Source of the DNA: Planctomycetota bacterium
GTDB taxonomy: Bacteria; Planctomycetota; UBA1135; GCA-002686595
Assembly (NCBI GenBank): GCA_002862085.1
Contig: PKCK01000074.1
Span: forward strand, 1 to 39,293
Length of the DNA stretch: 39,293 bases
Reading direction: 5' to 3'
Shown here: positions 25,070 through 33,251 of the stretch, in pieces
Layout: each line of letters opens with the position of its first letter
Position numbering within the stretch: the stretch's first letter is position 1
Made by a program: the position numbers and the translations under genes
The notes under the pieces: generated by a model
What the model was told of the DNA's origin: nothing
Seen by the model: the letters and a program-made list of their open reading frames with translations, nothing else
Database searches by the model: none

Positions 25070-26188
25070 ATGACGCTCCGCCCGCTGATCGACCTGCGCG
25101 CTGGCCTGACCCAGGGGGAGGGCGTGGGCCGGTACGCGCGGGAGGTGGCGCGTGCCCTCGCTGCGCGGGACGACGTGGAGCCGCGGCTCTTCGCGCCGAC
25201 GTGGACGCCGCCCGCCCTGACGCTCGCGGACGCAGGCCTCGGCGGATCTCCCGCCTTCGCGCCGCGGCTGCCTTCCAAGCCCCTGACCGCGGCGCTGGAA
25301 GCCCTCTCGATCGGCGTCGAACGACTCGTGCGCGGGGGAGCCGCGGTCCTGCACAACACGCAGTACCGGCGCCTCCCCAGCCGGCTTCCGGCCGTCACGA
25401 CCATCCACGATCTCGCCTACCTCGACAGCGATCGTTACGTGGACGCTGCCACCGCGGCGCGGATGTCGCGCTTCGCCCGCGCCGCGGCGGCGCGTGGTGA
25501 CGTGCTCGTCACGCCATCGATGGCCGTGGCCGCCGAGGTCGTCGACCGGCTCCAGGTGGATCCGGCCCGTGTCCTCGCGACGCCGCTCGGGATCGATCAC
25601 GTCCTGCGGATCCGCCCCGCGGAGGCGGAGCGCGCGGCGGTGGCCGAGGAGGTCCGCCGCCAGGGGCCCTTCGTCCTGACGGCCGCGCGGATCGAGCGCC
25701 GCAAGAACCACGTCGGCCTGCTCCGCGCCCTCGAGCGCCTCGGGGACGCTGCCCCTCGCTGGGTCGTCGTGGGCCCCGATGGTGAGGGCGCCGCCGACTT
25801 CCACCTCGCGCTCTCCTGTTCGCCGATCCGCGACCGGGTCCAGCTCCTCGGGCGGGTCGGGGAAGGATCCTTGCGCGCGCGGCTCGACGCATGCGCGGCG
25901 TTCGCGCTCGTGCCCCATGACGAGGGCTTCGGCCTCGCGCCGCTCGAGGCGGCGGCGCTGGGCCGGCCGGTGGTCACGAGCGCGGTGCCGGTGGTCGAGG
26001 AGGTCTGCGGCGGCGCGGCCACTCTCGTGTCTCCTGACGCACCCGAGGAGATCGCGCGCGGACTCGAAGAGGTCCTCGGGATGCCCGGTGGCGAGCGCGA
26101 GGCCAGAGCCACCGTGGCGCGCAGGGCGACCTGGGCGGCCTGCGCCGCGCGGCACGTCGAAGCGTTCCGGCTCGCCCTGGACGGCTAA
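25070..26188 (+). CDS. Glycosyltransferase family 4
   Basis: A retaining GT-B glycosyltransferase of 372 residues, cytoplasmic or membrane-associated. The N-domain begins PLIDLRAGLTQGEGVGRYAR, the acceptor-side glycine loop, and has TTIHDLAYLDSDRY. The C-domain has FVLTAARIERRKNHVGLLRA, where Arg/Lys bind the donor phosphates, and the E-x7-E motif in DEGFGLAPLEAAALG. The sequence is closest in style to mannosyl/rhamnosyltransferases that build O-antigen-like chains. It follows the nucleotidyltransferase gene by 36 bases. Its stop overlaps by three bases the stop of the convergent MORN-lipoprotein gene. Donor sugar unknown. Confidence 0.9.
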   Translation: MTLRPLIDLRAGLTQGEGVGRYAREVARALAARDDVEPRLFAPTWTPPALTLADAGLGGSPAFAPRLPSKPLTAALEALSIGVERLVRGGAAVLHNTQYRRLPSRLPAVTTIHDLAYLDSDRYVDAATAARMSRFARAAAARGDVLVTPSMAVAAEVVDRLQVDPARVLATPLGIDHVLRIRPAEAERAAVAEEVRRQGPFVLTAARIERRKNHVGLLRALERLGDAAPRWVVVGPDGEGAADFHLALSCSPIRDRVQLLGRVGEGSLRARLDACAAFALVPHDEGFGLAPLEAAALGRPVVTSAVPVVEEVCGGAATLVSPDAPEEIARGLEEVLGMPGGEREARATVARRATWAACAARHVEAFRLALDG

Positions 26189-26754
26189 CGGTCCAGGGGC
26201 GCGACCTTCTCGCCGTCCTGGTAGAGCCCCGAGCGCTCGGCCTCGTGGGCGCGGCCGTCCTGTCCGTACCAGATCACCTCGCCGTTCAGCTTCCCCTCGC
26301 GGTACGCGGCTTCTCGGAGGAGCGTTCCGTCCGCCCGCCGGGAGACCCAGGGACCGGTGCGCAGCCCGCGGTCGTAGGCCCCGCTGTCCTGCCGAGCGCC
26401 GTTCGGATGGAAAGTGTTCCACTCGCCGGTTCGCGAGCCGGCGGCGTAGTTGCCGCGGCCCTTGGAGCCGTCCTCGTAGGTCTCCGACCAGGCACCCGTC
26501 TCCAGGCCGTCGGCGTAGGAGCCGGTCGCGGTCACCTCGCCTTGATCGTTGCGGAACACGAACTCGCCGTGCTTGCGCCATTCGCCGTCCGAGAAGCGCT
26601 CCCTGCCTTCGACCGTGACGATGCCGGCGTGGCCCTCCTCCCGGAGCCTGCGCAGAGTGCCTTCGCGGGTCTCCGGGCCGCAGGAGAGCGCCCCCACGCC
26701 CATGGCGAGGATCAGCGCCGTGCGAACCAGGGCATCAAGTTCTTGCCGGGGCAC
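26185..26754 (-). CDS. MORN-repeat (YwqK-like) lipoprotein
   Basis: A 189-residue predicted lipoprotein. The start is assigned to GTG at 26754, inside the 3' end of the upstream amidase gene, because a strong AAGGAG lies five bases before it. It also gives a proper signal: PRQELDALVR, a hydrophobic core, and Cys25 at ALSC. The frame has no other good start. The mature part holds about five MORN_2-type repeats, each near G-x-W-x-x-x-(Y/F)-x-x-G (GAWSETYEDG, GEWNTFHPNG, GPWVSRRADG, GEVIWYGQDG). Such proteins are often auto-annotated as antitoxins, but the repeat says only scaffold or binding surface. The 43-base overlap with the amidase suggests coupled expression. Confidence 0.75.
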   Translation of the reverse strand: MPRQELDALVRTALILAMGVGALSCGPETREGTLRRLREEGHAGIVTVEGRERFSDGEWRKHGEFVFRNDQGEVTATGSYADGLETGAWSETYEDGSKGRGNYAAGSRTGEWNTFHPNGARQDSGAYDRGLRTGPWVSRRADGTLLREAAYREGKLNGEVIWYGQDGRAHEAERSGLYQDGEKVAPLDR

Positions 26755-27764
26755 TTGGTCTCCTTCCAGTCGAGATGGGGCTTCACGTTCCGGCGAGGAA
26801 TGCCGAGCTCGCTCTGCAGTTCGAAGACGAGGCGCTCCAGCGCGCTGATGGCTGCGCGCGTGGGCTCTTCGACCTCGAAGTTCCCGATGAGGCAGATCCC
26901 GACGTTGCCCCGGTTGTTGGCGCCGCCCGCGTGCGCGCCCTGCCATCGGAGCTTGCGCCCCTCGATGATCCGGCCGGCCCTGTCGATCAGGAAGTGGTAG
27001 CCGATGTCGCCGTAGGGCTGCGACCGGTTCATGTGCTCGCGCTGGATCCCCCGGACGGTGTCGAGGCTCGCGCTCAGGGAGTTGCTGGACGACGCCGAGA
27101 CGGAGTGGTGCACGGTGATCCAGCTCCACCGACCGGAGGCCGGTGTCATGTTCCTCGTGATGGCGGGCGCGGCCCTCCAGTGCCGGCGGCCGATCAGACC
27201 CGGGACCGGCGCCTCGGCGGCCGCGGGCGTCGCCCGCCCCGCTTCTCCCGTTCCGGCCGCGCGGCTTCCCTGACGCGCGCGCAGCTGCTGGTCGCGGTTG
27301 GCCCCGGAGTCCTCGAGGACCGCGCGAAAGCCGTCGAGGGCCGCGTTCCTCCTGAAGCGCCGGGTGCCGGGCGCCGTGCCCGGTTCCATCGAGAAGTGGA
27401 GCTGCCCCTCGGCGAGCTGCAGCCGGCTCTCGACCCTCCAGAAGGGCGCTGGCCGCCGGTTCTGTTCGATCCAGCGCTCGATCGCGTCGAGCTTGCCCCA
27501 GGAGACGGGCTCCATCGCCCAGCTCGGCGCACCCCCGCGACGGGCCCCGGGATCGGTCGCGGCGCGGTCCCAGATGGAATCGCCGGCCACGGGGAGCGCC
27601 TGCTGAGGCCGCGCGCAGCTGATCGACACCCCGATCAGGACGAGGGCGACGGCACGCCCGAGCGGGAGCTTCGACCCGGCTCGAGGCTGCCCGCCACGCG
27701 ACCGTCGGAAGATCGAGCCATCGCCGCCCTGACGGTCGATCTGCGCGCCTCTCCCTCCCTCCAT
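26712..27764 (-). CDS. N-acetylmuramoyl-L-alanine amidase (Amidase_2/PGRP fold), probable lipoprotein
   Basis: Cleaves the bond between muramic acid and L-alanine in peptidoglycan. 350 residues. A basic N-terminus and hydrophobic segment end in Cys50 (VSISC), an acceptable lipobox; residues 51-190 are a low-complexity linker with a conserved-looking helical patch. The zinc amidase domain spans about 190-350. Zinc ligands fit the T7 lysozyme pattern: His219 or 220 (ITVHHS), His330 and Cys338 in HLDWKETKCPG. Tyr256 (GYHFLID) and HAGGANNRGNVGI are typical. Acts at the cell wall. A promoter with TTGAAC and TATCTC sits just before the ATG. The MORN lipoprotein gene overlaps its end. Confidence 0.9.
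   Translation of the reverse strand: MEGGRGAQIDRQGGDGSIFRRSRGGQPRAGSKLPLGRAVALVLIGVSISCARPQQALPVAGDSIWDRAATDPGARRGGAPSWAMEPVSWGKLDAIERWIEQNRRPAPFWRVESRLQLAEGQLHFSMEPGTAPGTRRFRRNAALDGFRAVLEDSGANRDQQLRARQGSRAAGTGEAGRATPAAAEAPVPGLIGRRHWRAAPAITRNMTPASGRWSWITVHHSVSASSSNSLSASLDTVRGIQREHMNRSQPYGDIGYHFLIDRAGRIIEGRKLRWQGAHAGGANNRGNVGICLIGNFEVEEPTRAAISALERLVFELQSELGIPRRNVKPHLDWKETKCPGKNLMPWFARR
26760..26765 (-). promoter_or_regulatory. Shine-Dalgarno AAGGAG deciding the MORN lipoprotein start
   Basis: AAGGAG on the minus strand, five bases upstream of GTG at 26754 and inside the amidase coding region. It selects this GTG over the ATG at 26703, which would remove the signal peptide. Confidence 0.6.
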
Positions 27765-27771
27765 GACGCTC

Positions 27772-27801
27772 GAGATACCGAACCTCGGTGGTGCGGTTCA
27801 A
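27772..27801 (-). promoter_or_regulatory. Promoter of the amidase gene, leaderless layout
   Basis: On the minus strand TTGAAC (27796-27801) and TATCTC (27772-27777) are 18 bases apart. The -10 ends seven bases before the ATG at 27764. It is the best -35/-10 pair among the leaderless-looking genes. The remaining gap to 27937 carries the divergent gene's 5' region. Confidence 0.5.
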
Positions 27802-27937
27802 CCCGGCGGGGGGCTCTGCAGCGGATTTGGGGGTGATGACCGCGCCTCGCGGCCCGCCAGAGGGGGCGACGCAGCCTTCACAGGCGCCAGGGAGGCCATC
27901 GCTTGGAGCCCCGGCCGGAGGGTGCCATCTTAAGGTC

Positions 27938-30922
27938 ATGGCCTCCGACCAGCTCTCCCGCCGCCTCGCCCTCGCAGGGGCCGTGCTCGCCGTCTTCCCT
28001 GCGCTCGTCGAGGTCGCTGTCGGCGCGCCCCAGGACGATGAAGAGGCCCTGATCGCCGAGGAGCGAGAGGAAGCCGACCTGCTCAGGCGCCGCGGGTCCT
28101 ACCAGGACGCGCTCGCGCTCACGGACGAGCTCCTCGAGGACGACGAGGAGGACGCAGCCACCCTGACGGTGAGGGCACAGATCCGCCTGGACCAGGGCGA
28201 TCTGCGCCGCGCCGAGGCCACGGCCGAGGAGGCCCTAGAGTTCGCCGCGACCGACGCCCAGCGCGCGGCCGCGGGTCGCGTGCTCATCGACGTGCTGACG
28301 CGCGTCGGGCGGCCGGAAGACGCGCTCCCCGTCCTCGACGCGGCGCGCGACGGCGCCGCCTTCCTCCGCCCGGCGGAGAACCCGGCGGACGCGTGGGCCT
28401 ACGTTCAGCTCCGGGACGCGGTGGGGGACCGCCAGGGCGCAGAGGGATTCGCGCGCGACGGCGCCGCCACCGATCCGGCGGCCAGCGACTGGCGCGGGCT
28501 CCTCGCGCGCGCCCGCTGCCAGCGTCGAGCAGGAATGCTCCGCGCGGCCTCCGAGACCCTGGTGGCCGCGGACAAGGCCGCGCGTGCCGAGGCCGGCGAG
28601 GAACCCGACGTCCTGGTGGAGCTCGGAAGCCTCTACTTCGAAAGCGAGCGGGAGATCGAGGCGCGCGGGAAGCGGTCGGCCGGCGCGCTCTTTCGCAAGG
28701 CGCTCGAGATCCACGCGACCCACGAGGACGCGCTCCTCGCGCAATTCACGCTGCACCGCTTCAACCGCCGGCGCGTGAGCCGGTCGCCCGAGGAGATCCT
28801 CGAGCAGGTCCTCACGGCGGATCCGAACTCCGTACGGGGCCTCGTCGCCGGAGCGGCGGCGGACCTCGAAGACGGCCAGCTCGTCGTCTTCCGCGAGCGT
28901 CTCGCCCGGCTCGACCAGCTCGCCCCCGGGCGACGGGACGTGCGGACCCTTCACGCCGCGCTCGCCTGGGTGGAGCACCGGCGCGATGACAGCGCCGCGA
29001 TCCTCGAGGAGCTCCTCGCGAACGCGCCGCTGGACAGCCTGCCCGAGCGCTCGATCGGAGTTCACCTCTCGGAGCTCTACCGCTTCGCCGAGGCCCTCGG
29101 GTTCCTGGACGCGGCGGTGCAGAGGGATCCCTACGACTTCGAGGCCTGGACGCAGCTCGGGAAGGCGCGGGCCAACACCGGCGACGACGACGGCGCTCGA
29201 GAGGCCCTCGCCAAGGCGGGCGAGGCTGCGCGCGGCCGCCGTGACGCCTTCCGATCGAACCTCACCCTGGTGCTCGATCGCATGAAGCGCATGCACAAGG
29301 TGGACTCCTTCGGGGCCTTGAGCTTCTCGTGGGAGCCCGACGCGGCGGCCGTGCTCGAGGCGTACCTCGTGCCTTACTACCAGCAAGCTCGAGAGGAGCT
29401 CGCGCGGCGCTACGGTCACACCCCGGGAAGCACCACGATCGCCGTCTTCCGGCGCCTCGGCGACTTCTCCGTTCGCTCGGTCGGCTTCGAGGGCTTCCCC
29501 GCGCTGGGTGTCTGCTTCGGCCCGGTGGTGACGGCCGTCTCGCCGCTCTCGCGGCTCCGGGGGAGCTTCTCCTGGGCGCGTACGGGGTTCCACGAGTTCA
29601 GCCACGTCGTGCATCTCGGCCTCTCCAACAACCGCTGCCCGCGCTGGATCACGGAGGGGCTCGCGACCTGGGAGGAGGTGGCGCGCAATCCGACCTGGAC
29701 CCGGAACATGCGCCGCGATCTCGTGGACGCGTACGCGAACGGGAACCTGATCCCGCTGCGCGAGCTCAATCGCGCGTTCCGGGGGCCGCGCATCCTCTTC
29801 GGGTACTACCAGGGCGGGCTGCTGTGCCGGATGCTCATCGACGAGCACGGCTTCCAGCCGATGGTCCAGCTCCTGACGGCGTTCGACCTCGGCGCAGACC
29901 TCGACCAGGCTTTCCGCAGCGTGTTCGACAAGACGCCGGAGCAGGTCGACGCGGACTTCCAGCGCTTCGTGGAGGCCGAGATCGACGGCCTGCGAGTCGA
30001 GCCCCGCTGGAGTCCGCGCATGGCGCGCCGTCTGCAGATCCGCCTCGGCGTCGCCCCGCCCGAGGGGGCCGAGGCGCGCGCCGCGTGGGCCGAGGACTGG
30101 TGCACGGTGGCCCACGCGGCGTGGCAGTCGGGCCGGCGCGTCGACGCCGAGCGGGCGATCGAGGTCGTGCGATCCGCGCTCGGCGCGCTACCGCCCAGGG
30201 CTCTCTTCCTCGAGGGCGAGATCGCGCTCCGGACCGGCAGGCCGAACCGCGCGCGGCGCCTCTGGAAAGAGGCCGTCACGGCGGGTGGTCTGGAGTATCG
30301 CGCGCTGGTGGGCCTCTCCCAACTCGCGCTCGAACAGGGGACGGACGAGGCCTCGCTGGACGAAGCCCAGCAGTTCCTGGAGCGGGCGGTCGAGGTGTTC
30401 CCTGGTTTCGACGGAGGGCCGCGCAGCGCCGAGCGACTGCTCGTGGACCTCATGCGGCTCCGGAAGGACGAGGACGGCGCGATGGAGTGGCTCGAGCGCT
30501 GGCTGCGCTGGAACGCGGGCGACTACGACGCTCGCGTCGAGGTGGCCGGTTGGCACGTGGAGGGCGGCCGTGACGCTGCAGCCGTCGCACTCTTCGAGGA
30601 GGCCAACGAGGTCGACATGTTCAGGCGCGACCTGCACGTCGAATGGGCGCGCGCGCTCGAGCGGCTCGAGCGGCACGGGGAAGCGGCGCGCGAGTACCGC
30701 GTCGCGCTGGCGGTCCCGGCCCAGTTCGATCCCGACCACATCGTCTTCGTGGGGCCCGAGGCCAGCCTCCCGCCGGGTGTCGATCGAAGGGCGATCCCGC
30801 CCGGACTCCTCGGGGAGATCCCGCCGGATCAACTCCAGCCCGTGCCCCTGAGCGAGAAGGCCCGGGCCGAGCTGGAGGAGGCCTGCGAGCGCTGCGAGGC
30901 GCGGGCCGCCGCCAGCCGCTGA
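27938..30922 (+). CDS. Exported TPR-rich gluzincin (peptidase MA-like)
   Basis: A 994-residue protein starting MASDQLSRRLALAGAVLAVFPALV, a signal peptide, with AAGG upstream of the ATG; an in-frame start at 27788 is less likely. Residues about 35-480 are helical TPR-type repeats. The zinc protease domain has FHEFSHVVHLGL with His552, Glu553 and His556, and the downstream ITEGLATWEE (Glu573). Residues about 680-950 are again TPR-like. It shares architecture (TPR, HExxH, TPR) with the larger protein at 4358-8152 but lacks the LamG-like and thioredoxin-like parts. Probably periplasmic; substrate unknown. It is divergent from the peptidoglycan amidase gene. Confidence 0.82.
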   Translation: MASDQLSRRLALAGAVLAVFPALVEVAVGAPQDDEEALIAEEREEADLLRRRGSYQDALALTDELLEDDEEDAATLTVRAQIRLDQGDLRRAEATAEEALEFAATDAQRAAAGRVLIDVLTRVGRPEDALPVLDAARDGAAFLRPAENPADAWAYVQLRDAVGDRQGAEGFARDGAATDPAASDWRGLLARARCQRRAGMLRAASETLVAADKAARAEAGEEPDVLVELGSLYFESEREIEARGKRSAGALFRKALEIHATHEDALLAQFTLHRFNRRRVSRSPEEILEQVLTADPNSVRGLVAGAAADLEDGQLVVFRERLARLDQLAPGRRDVRTLHAALAWVEHRRDDSAAILEELLANAPLDSLPERSIGVHLSELYRFAEALGFLDAAVQRDPYDFEAWTQLGKARANTGDDDGAREALAKAGEAARGRRDAFRSNLTLVLDRMKRMHKVDSFGALSFSWEPDAAAVLEAYLVPYYQQAREELARRYGHTPGSTTIAVFRRLGDFSVRSVGFEGFPALGVCFGPVVTAVSPLSRLRGSFSWARTGFHEFSHVVHLGLSNNRCPRWITEGLATWEEVARNPTWTRNMRRDLVDAYANGNLIPLRELNRAFRGPRILFGYYQGGLLCRMLIDEHGFQPMVQLLTAFDLGADLDQAFRSVFDKTPEQVDADFQRFVEAEIDGLRVEPRWSPRMARRLQIRLGVAPPEGAEARAAWAEDWCTVAHAAWQSGRRVDAERAIEVVRSALGALPPRALFLEGEIALRTGRPNRARRLWKEAVTAGGLEYRALVGLSQLALEQGTDEASLDEAQQFLERAVEVFPGFDGGPRSAERLLVDLMRLRKDEDGAMEWLERWLRWNAGDYDARVEVAGWHVEGGRDAAAVALFEEANEVDMFRRDLHVEWARALERLERHGEAAREYRVALAVPAQFDPDHIVFVGPEASLPPGVDRRAIPPGLLGEIPPDQLQPVPLSEKARAELEEACERCEARAAASR

Positions 30923-30975
30923 GCTCCGCGGCATCGTCTGCCGGCCTGCCCCTCGGACCGGCGGAGTCTGGGGCC

Positions 30976-30981
30976 TACACT
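30976..30981 (+). promoter_or_regulatory. -10-like hexamer TACACT, 8 bases before ATG of tmk
   Basis: TACACT ends at 30981; the tmk ATG is at 30990. No ribosome binding site lies between. It would drive tmk-holB-Minf_1886 as a leaderless transcript. Confidence 0.45.
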
Positions 30982-30989
30982 GTCGAGCG

Positions 30990-31679
30990 ATGGCACCCGC
31001 CCCCGCCGACACCGCCGACCGCGCCCCCGTCTTCGTCGTCCTCGACGGGGTCGACGGCTGCGGGAAGACGACCCAGGCGAGGCGGCTCGTGGAGCACCTC
31101 TCGGCCGTGCGCCCCGAAGCAGCTCACGGGCCCCTCCACCTGCGGGAGCCTGGCAGCACAGCGGCCGGCGAACGGATCCGTGCGCTGCTTCTCGACCCCT
31201 CCGCGCCCATGGGACGCGGGACCCTCGCGCTGCTCTTCACCGCGGCGCGGCGCGAAACGCTCGAGTCGCTCGTGGCGCCCGCGCTCGCTGCCGGCCGGGA
31301 CGTGGTGATCGAGCGCTTCCACGCGTCGACGTTCGCCTACCAGGGCGGCGAGCCCCAGGCCTCGGAGGCTCATGCGTTCCAGGACGATGAACTGCTCGGG
31401 CTGCTGCATGGCTGGGCTGGCGTCCCACGTCCGACGGTCGAGATCGTGCTCGATGTTCCGCCCTCCGAGGCGTTCGCGCGCGCCATGGCACGAGCGGGCG
31501 GGGGCGACGATCGCTTCGAGTCCCGCGGGCTCCAGTTCCAGGAGGCCGTCGCGTGTGCCATGAGGGCCTACGTCGGTCGGGTGGACCACGCCGTCCTCGT
31601 GGACGGGACCGGCGACGAGGACGCCGTCGCGCGTCGCGTCCTCGAAGCCGCTCTCCCCGCGGAGGTGGGCCGTGCCTGA
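30990..31679 (+). CDS. tmk: Thymidylate kinase
   Basis: Phosphorylates dTMP to dTDP in DNA precursor synthesis, in the cytoplasm. 229 residues, typical apart from a 12-residue N-terminal extension. The P-loop is DGVDGCGKTTQ (19-29). LREPGST, the DR(Y/F)-like ERFHASTFAYQGG, and the lid-region DDRFESRGLQFQEAV follow in order. The ERF in place of the usual DRY is a modest variation. The 3' end overlaps the holB start by eight bases. The tmk-holB order is common in bacteria. Confidence 0.95.
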   Translation: MAPAPADTADRAPVFVVLDGVDGCGKTTQARRLVEHLSAVRPEAAHGPLHLREPGSTAAGERIRALLLDPSAPMGRGTLALLFTAARRETLESLVAPALAAGRDVVIERFHASTFAYQGGEPQASEAHAFQDDELLGLLHGWAGVPRPTVEIVLDVPPSEAFARAMARAGGGDDRFESRGLQFQEAVACAMRAYVGRVDHAVLVDGTGDEDAVARRVLEAALPAEVGRA

Positions 31680-32754
31680 CCGCTCGCCGGCTCCCGCGCT
31701 CGTCCGTCCGCGCGGACACGAGGAGGTCCTCGCCGGCCTCGCGGAGTCCGCGCGTCAGGGCACGCTTCCCCACGCGCTCCTCTTCACGGGTGAAGAAGGG
31801 GTCGGTAAGTACCGCGCCGCCGTCTGGCTGGCCGCGACCCTGCTCTGCGAACGGGGAGGATCGTCGCCGTGCCTCGAGTGCGGCTCGTGTCTTCGCGTTC
31901 AGCGAGGGTCCCACGCCGACGTGTTCGTGGTCGATCACCAGGCGCACGGGCAGAACGCGATCACGGTCGACTTCATCGCAGCGCGCGAGTCGCGCTCCCG
32001 GGAGGCCTACCAGGGCCCTCCGGTCGAGGCGTTCCTGGCTCTGCGATCCGCGGAGGGTCGCGGCAAGTTCGTCATCGTGCGCGAGGCGGAGTCGATGCTC
32101 GAGGAGGCTCAGAACGCCTTCCTGAAGACCCTGGAGGAGCCGCGCCCCGGCGTTCACATCCTGCTCGAGTGCTCATCCCCCGGATCGCTCCTCGCGACGG
32201 TCCGCAGCCGCGTCGTGTCCGTCGGGTTCGGCTCCCCCGGGCCCGATGCCTGCGCGCGGATCCTGCTCGAGCAGGGGGCCCTCGGCCCCGACATGGATCG
32301 GGACGAGCTGGAGTCCCTCGTCAGGCTCGCCGGGGGCTCACCGGGACTCGCGCTCCGACTGCACGCCCGCGCGGCGCCCCGGATGCAGGCGCTGCTGGGA
32401 GCGGCGTTCTGCGGAGATCGCAGCCGCGCCGAGGTGGCCATGGAGCTCTTCGATCTCGACGGGGATTTTCCCGGCAAGACCGCGTCCGCGCAGCGCCGAA
32501 CCCGCGCGAGGACGATCCTCGATCTCGGCCTCGAGGTCCTCGCGGACGTGGAGCGCGCTGCCGCCGGCGGGGATCCCGCGCAGCTGGCCCACGGTGCCAC
32601 GGCCAGTCGCATCGCGGCGGCGCCCTTCGGACGCAGCCGCGAGCGCCGGCGCGCCGCGGCCGATGGCTGGCTCGCGGCTCGCGAGGACCTGAACCTGAAC
32701 CTGTCACCCGAGGCGCTCGTCGAGCGGGCCCTCGCCTCGATCGGACGACCCTGA
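31672..32754 (+). CDS. holB: DNA polymerase III delta' subunit-like clamp-loader protein
   Basis: A subunit of the clamp loader that places the beta clamp on DNA. 360 residues. GEEGVGKYRAA (40-50) is a P-loop remnant with Tyr where Thr/Ser is needed for ATP hydrolysis, as in delta' subunits. Cys59, Cys67, Cys70 and Cys73 form the zinc module. NAFLKTLEEP and the downstream LLATVRSRVVSV stretch match the conserved clamp-loader region, with TVRSR close to the SRC-type motif. The GTG start overlaps tmk; the stop overlaps the next start (TGATG). The C-terminal third is less conserved. Confidence 0.9.
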   Translation: MPDRSPAPALVRPRGHEEVLAGLAESARQGTLPHALLFTGEEGVGKYRAAVWLAATLLCERGGSSPCLECGSCLRVQRGSHADVFVVDHQAHGQNAITVDFIAARESRSREAYQGPPVEAFLALRSAEGRGKFVIVREAESMLEEAQNAFLKTLEEPRPGVHILLECSSPGSLLATVRSRVVSVGFGSPGPDACARILLEQGALGPDMDRDELESLVRLAGGSPGLALRLHARAAPRMQALLGAAFCGDRSRAEVAMELFDLDGDFPGKTASAQRRTRARTILDLGLEVLADVERAAAGGDPAQLAHGATASRIAAAPFGRSRERRRAAADGWLAAREDLNLNLSPEALVERALASIGRP

Positions 32755-33203
32755 TGGATCCCCTCCAGAACGTCGCCAAGGCGGACGGCCGGTACCGGCT
32801 GCAGGCCTACCAGTTCCTCTTCGACGCGCTCGACACGACGGTGGAGCTGACGGGGAAGCAGGACACCTCCGGGGCGGAGAAGCACGTGAGCGGGAAGGAG
32901 CTGCTGGAGGGCATGCGCGTGCACGCCACGCGCCTCTTCGGACCGCTGGCCGCCCAGGTCTGGCGGTCGTGGGGAGTGCACGAGACCGCGGACTGGGGAC
33001 GGATCGTCTTCAACCTGGTCGACCACGAGATGCTTCGTCGACAGGACACCGACTCGATCGAGGATTTCGACGACGGGTACGACTTCGACGAGGTCTTCGT
33101 GGCCTCCTACACGCCTGCCCTGCCAGCCGAACTGGACGCCGCGCCGCGTCCACCCATCGGCCTCGGCGGCACGCCCGCGCCCGACGGCGACGCGGGTTCC
33201 TGA
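32754..33203 (+). CDS. Minf_1886-family protein
   Basis: A 149-residue protein of a conserved family of unknown function, named after a Methylacidiphilum gene and typical of the PVC group. The whole family pattern is visible: MDPLQNVAKADGRYRLQAYQ at the start, HVSGKELLEGMRVHATRLFG, AAQVWRSWGVHETADWGRIVFNL, and the acidic DFDDGYDFDEVF. The last 35 residues are a Pro/Gly-rich tail beyond the family core. The ATG shares its A with the holB stop, so translation is coupled to the clamp-loader gene. No catalytic residues can be assigned. Confidence 0.88.
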   Translation: MDPLQNVAKADGRYRLQAYQFLFDALDTTVELTGKQDTSGAEKHVSGKELLEGMRVHATRLFGPLAAQVWRSWGVHETADWGRIVFNLVDHEMLRRQDTDSIEDFDDGYDFDEVFVASYTPALPAELDAAPRPPIGLGGTPAPDGDAGS

Positions 33204-33251
33204 CCGCCGCTCTTCGCCCCGCCCTCCCTTCCCTCCCTCCTTCCGCGGCAG

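Noticed and set aside
26185..26754. Toxin-antitoxin assignment for the MORN-repeat protein
   Set aside because: The label derives from automated naming of YwqK-like proteins. The protein is a lipoprotein and no toxin gene is adjacent.
30924..30966. Hairpin after the TPR protease gene (CTCCGC/GCGGAG)
   Set aside because: Only six paired bases, a long imperfect interior and no T-run; too weak to call a terminator.
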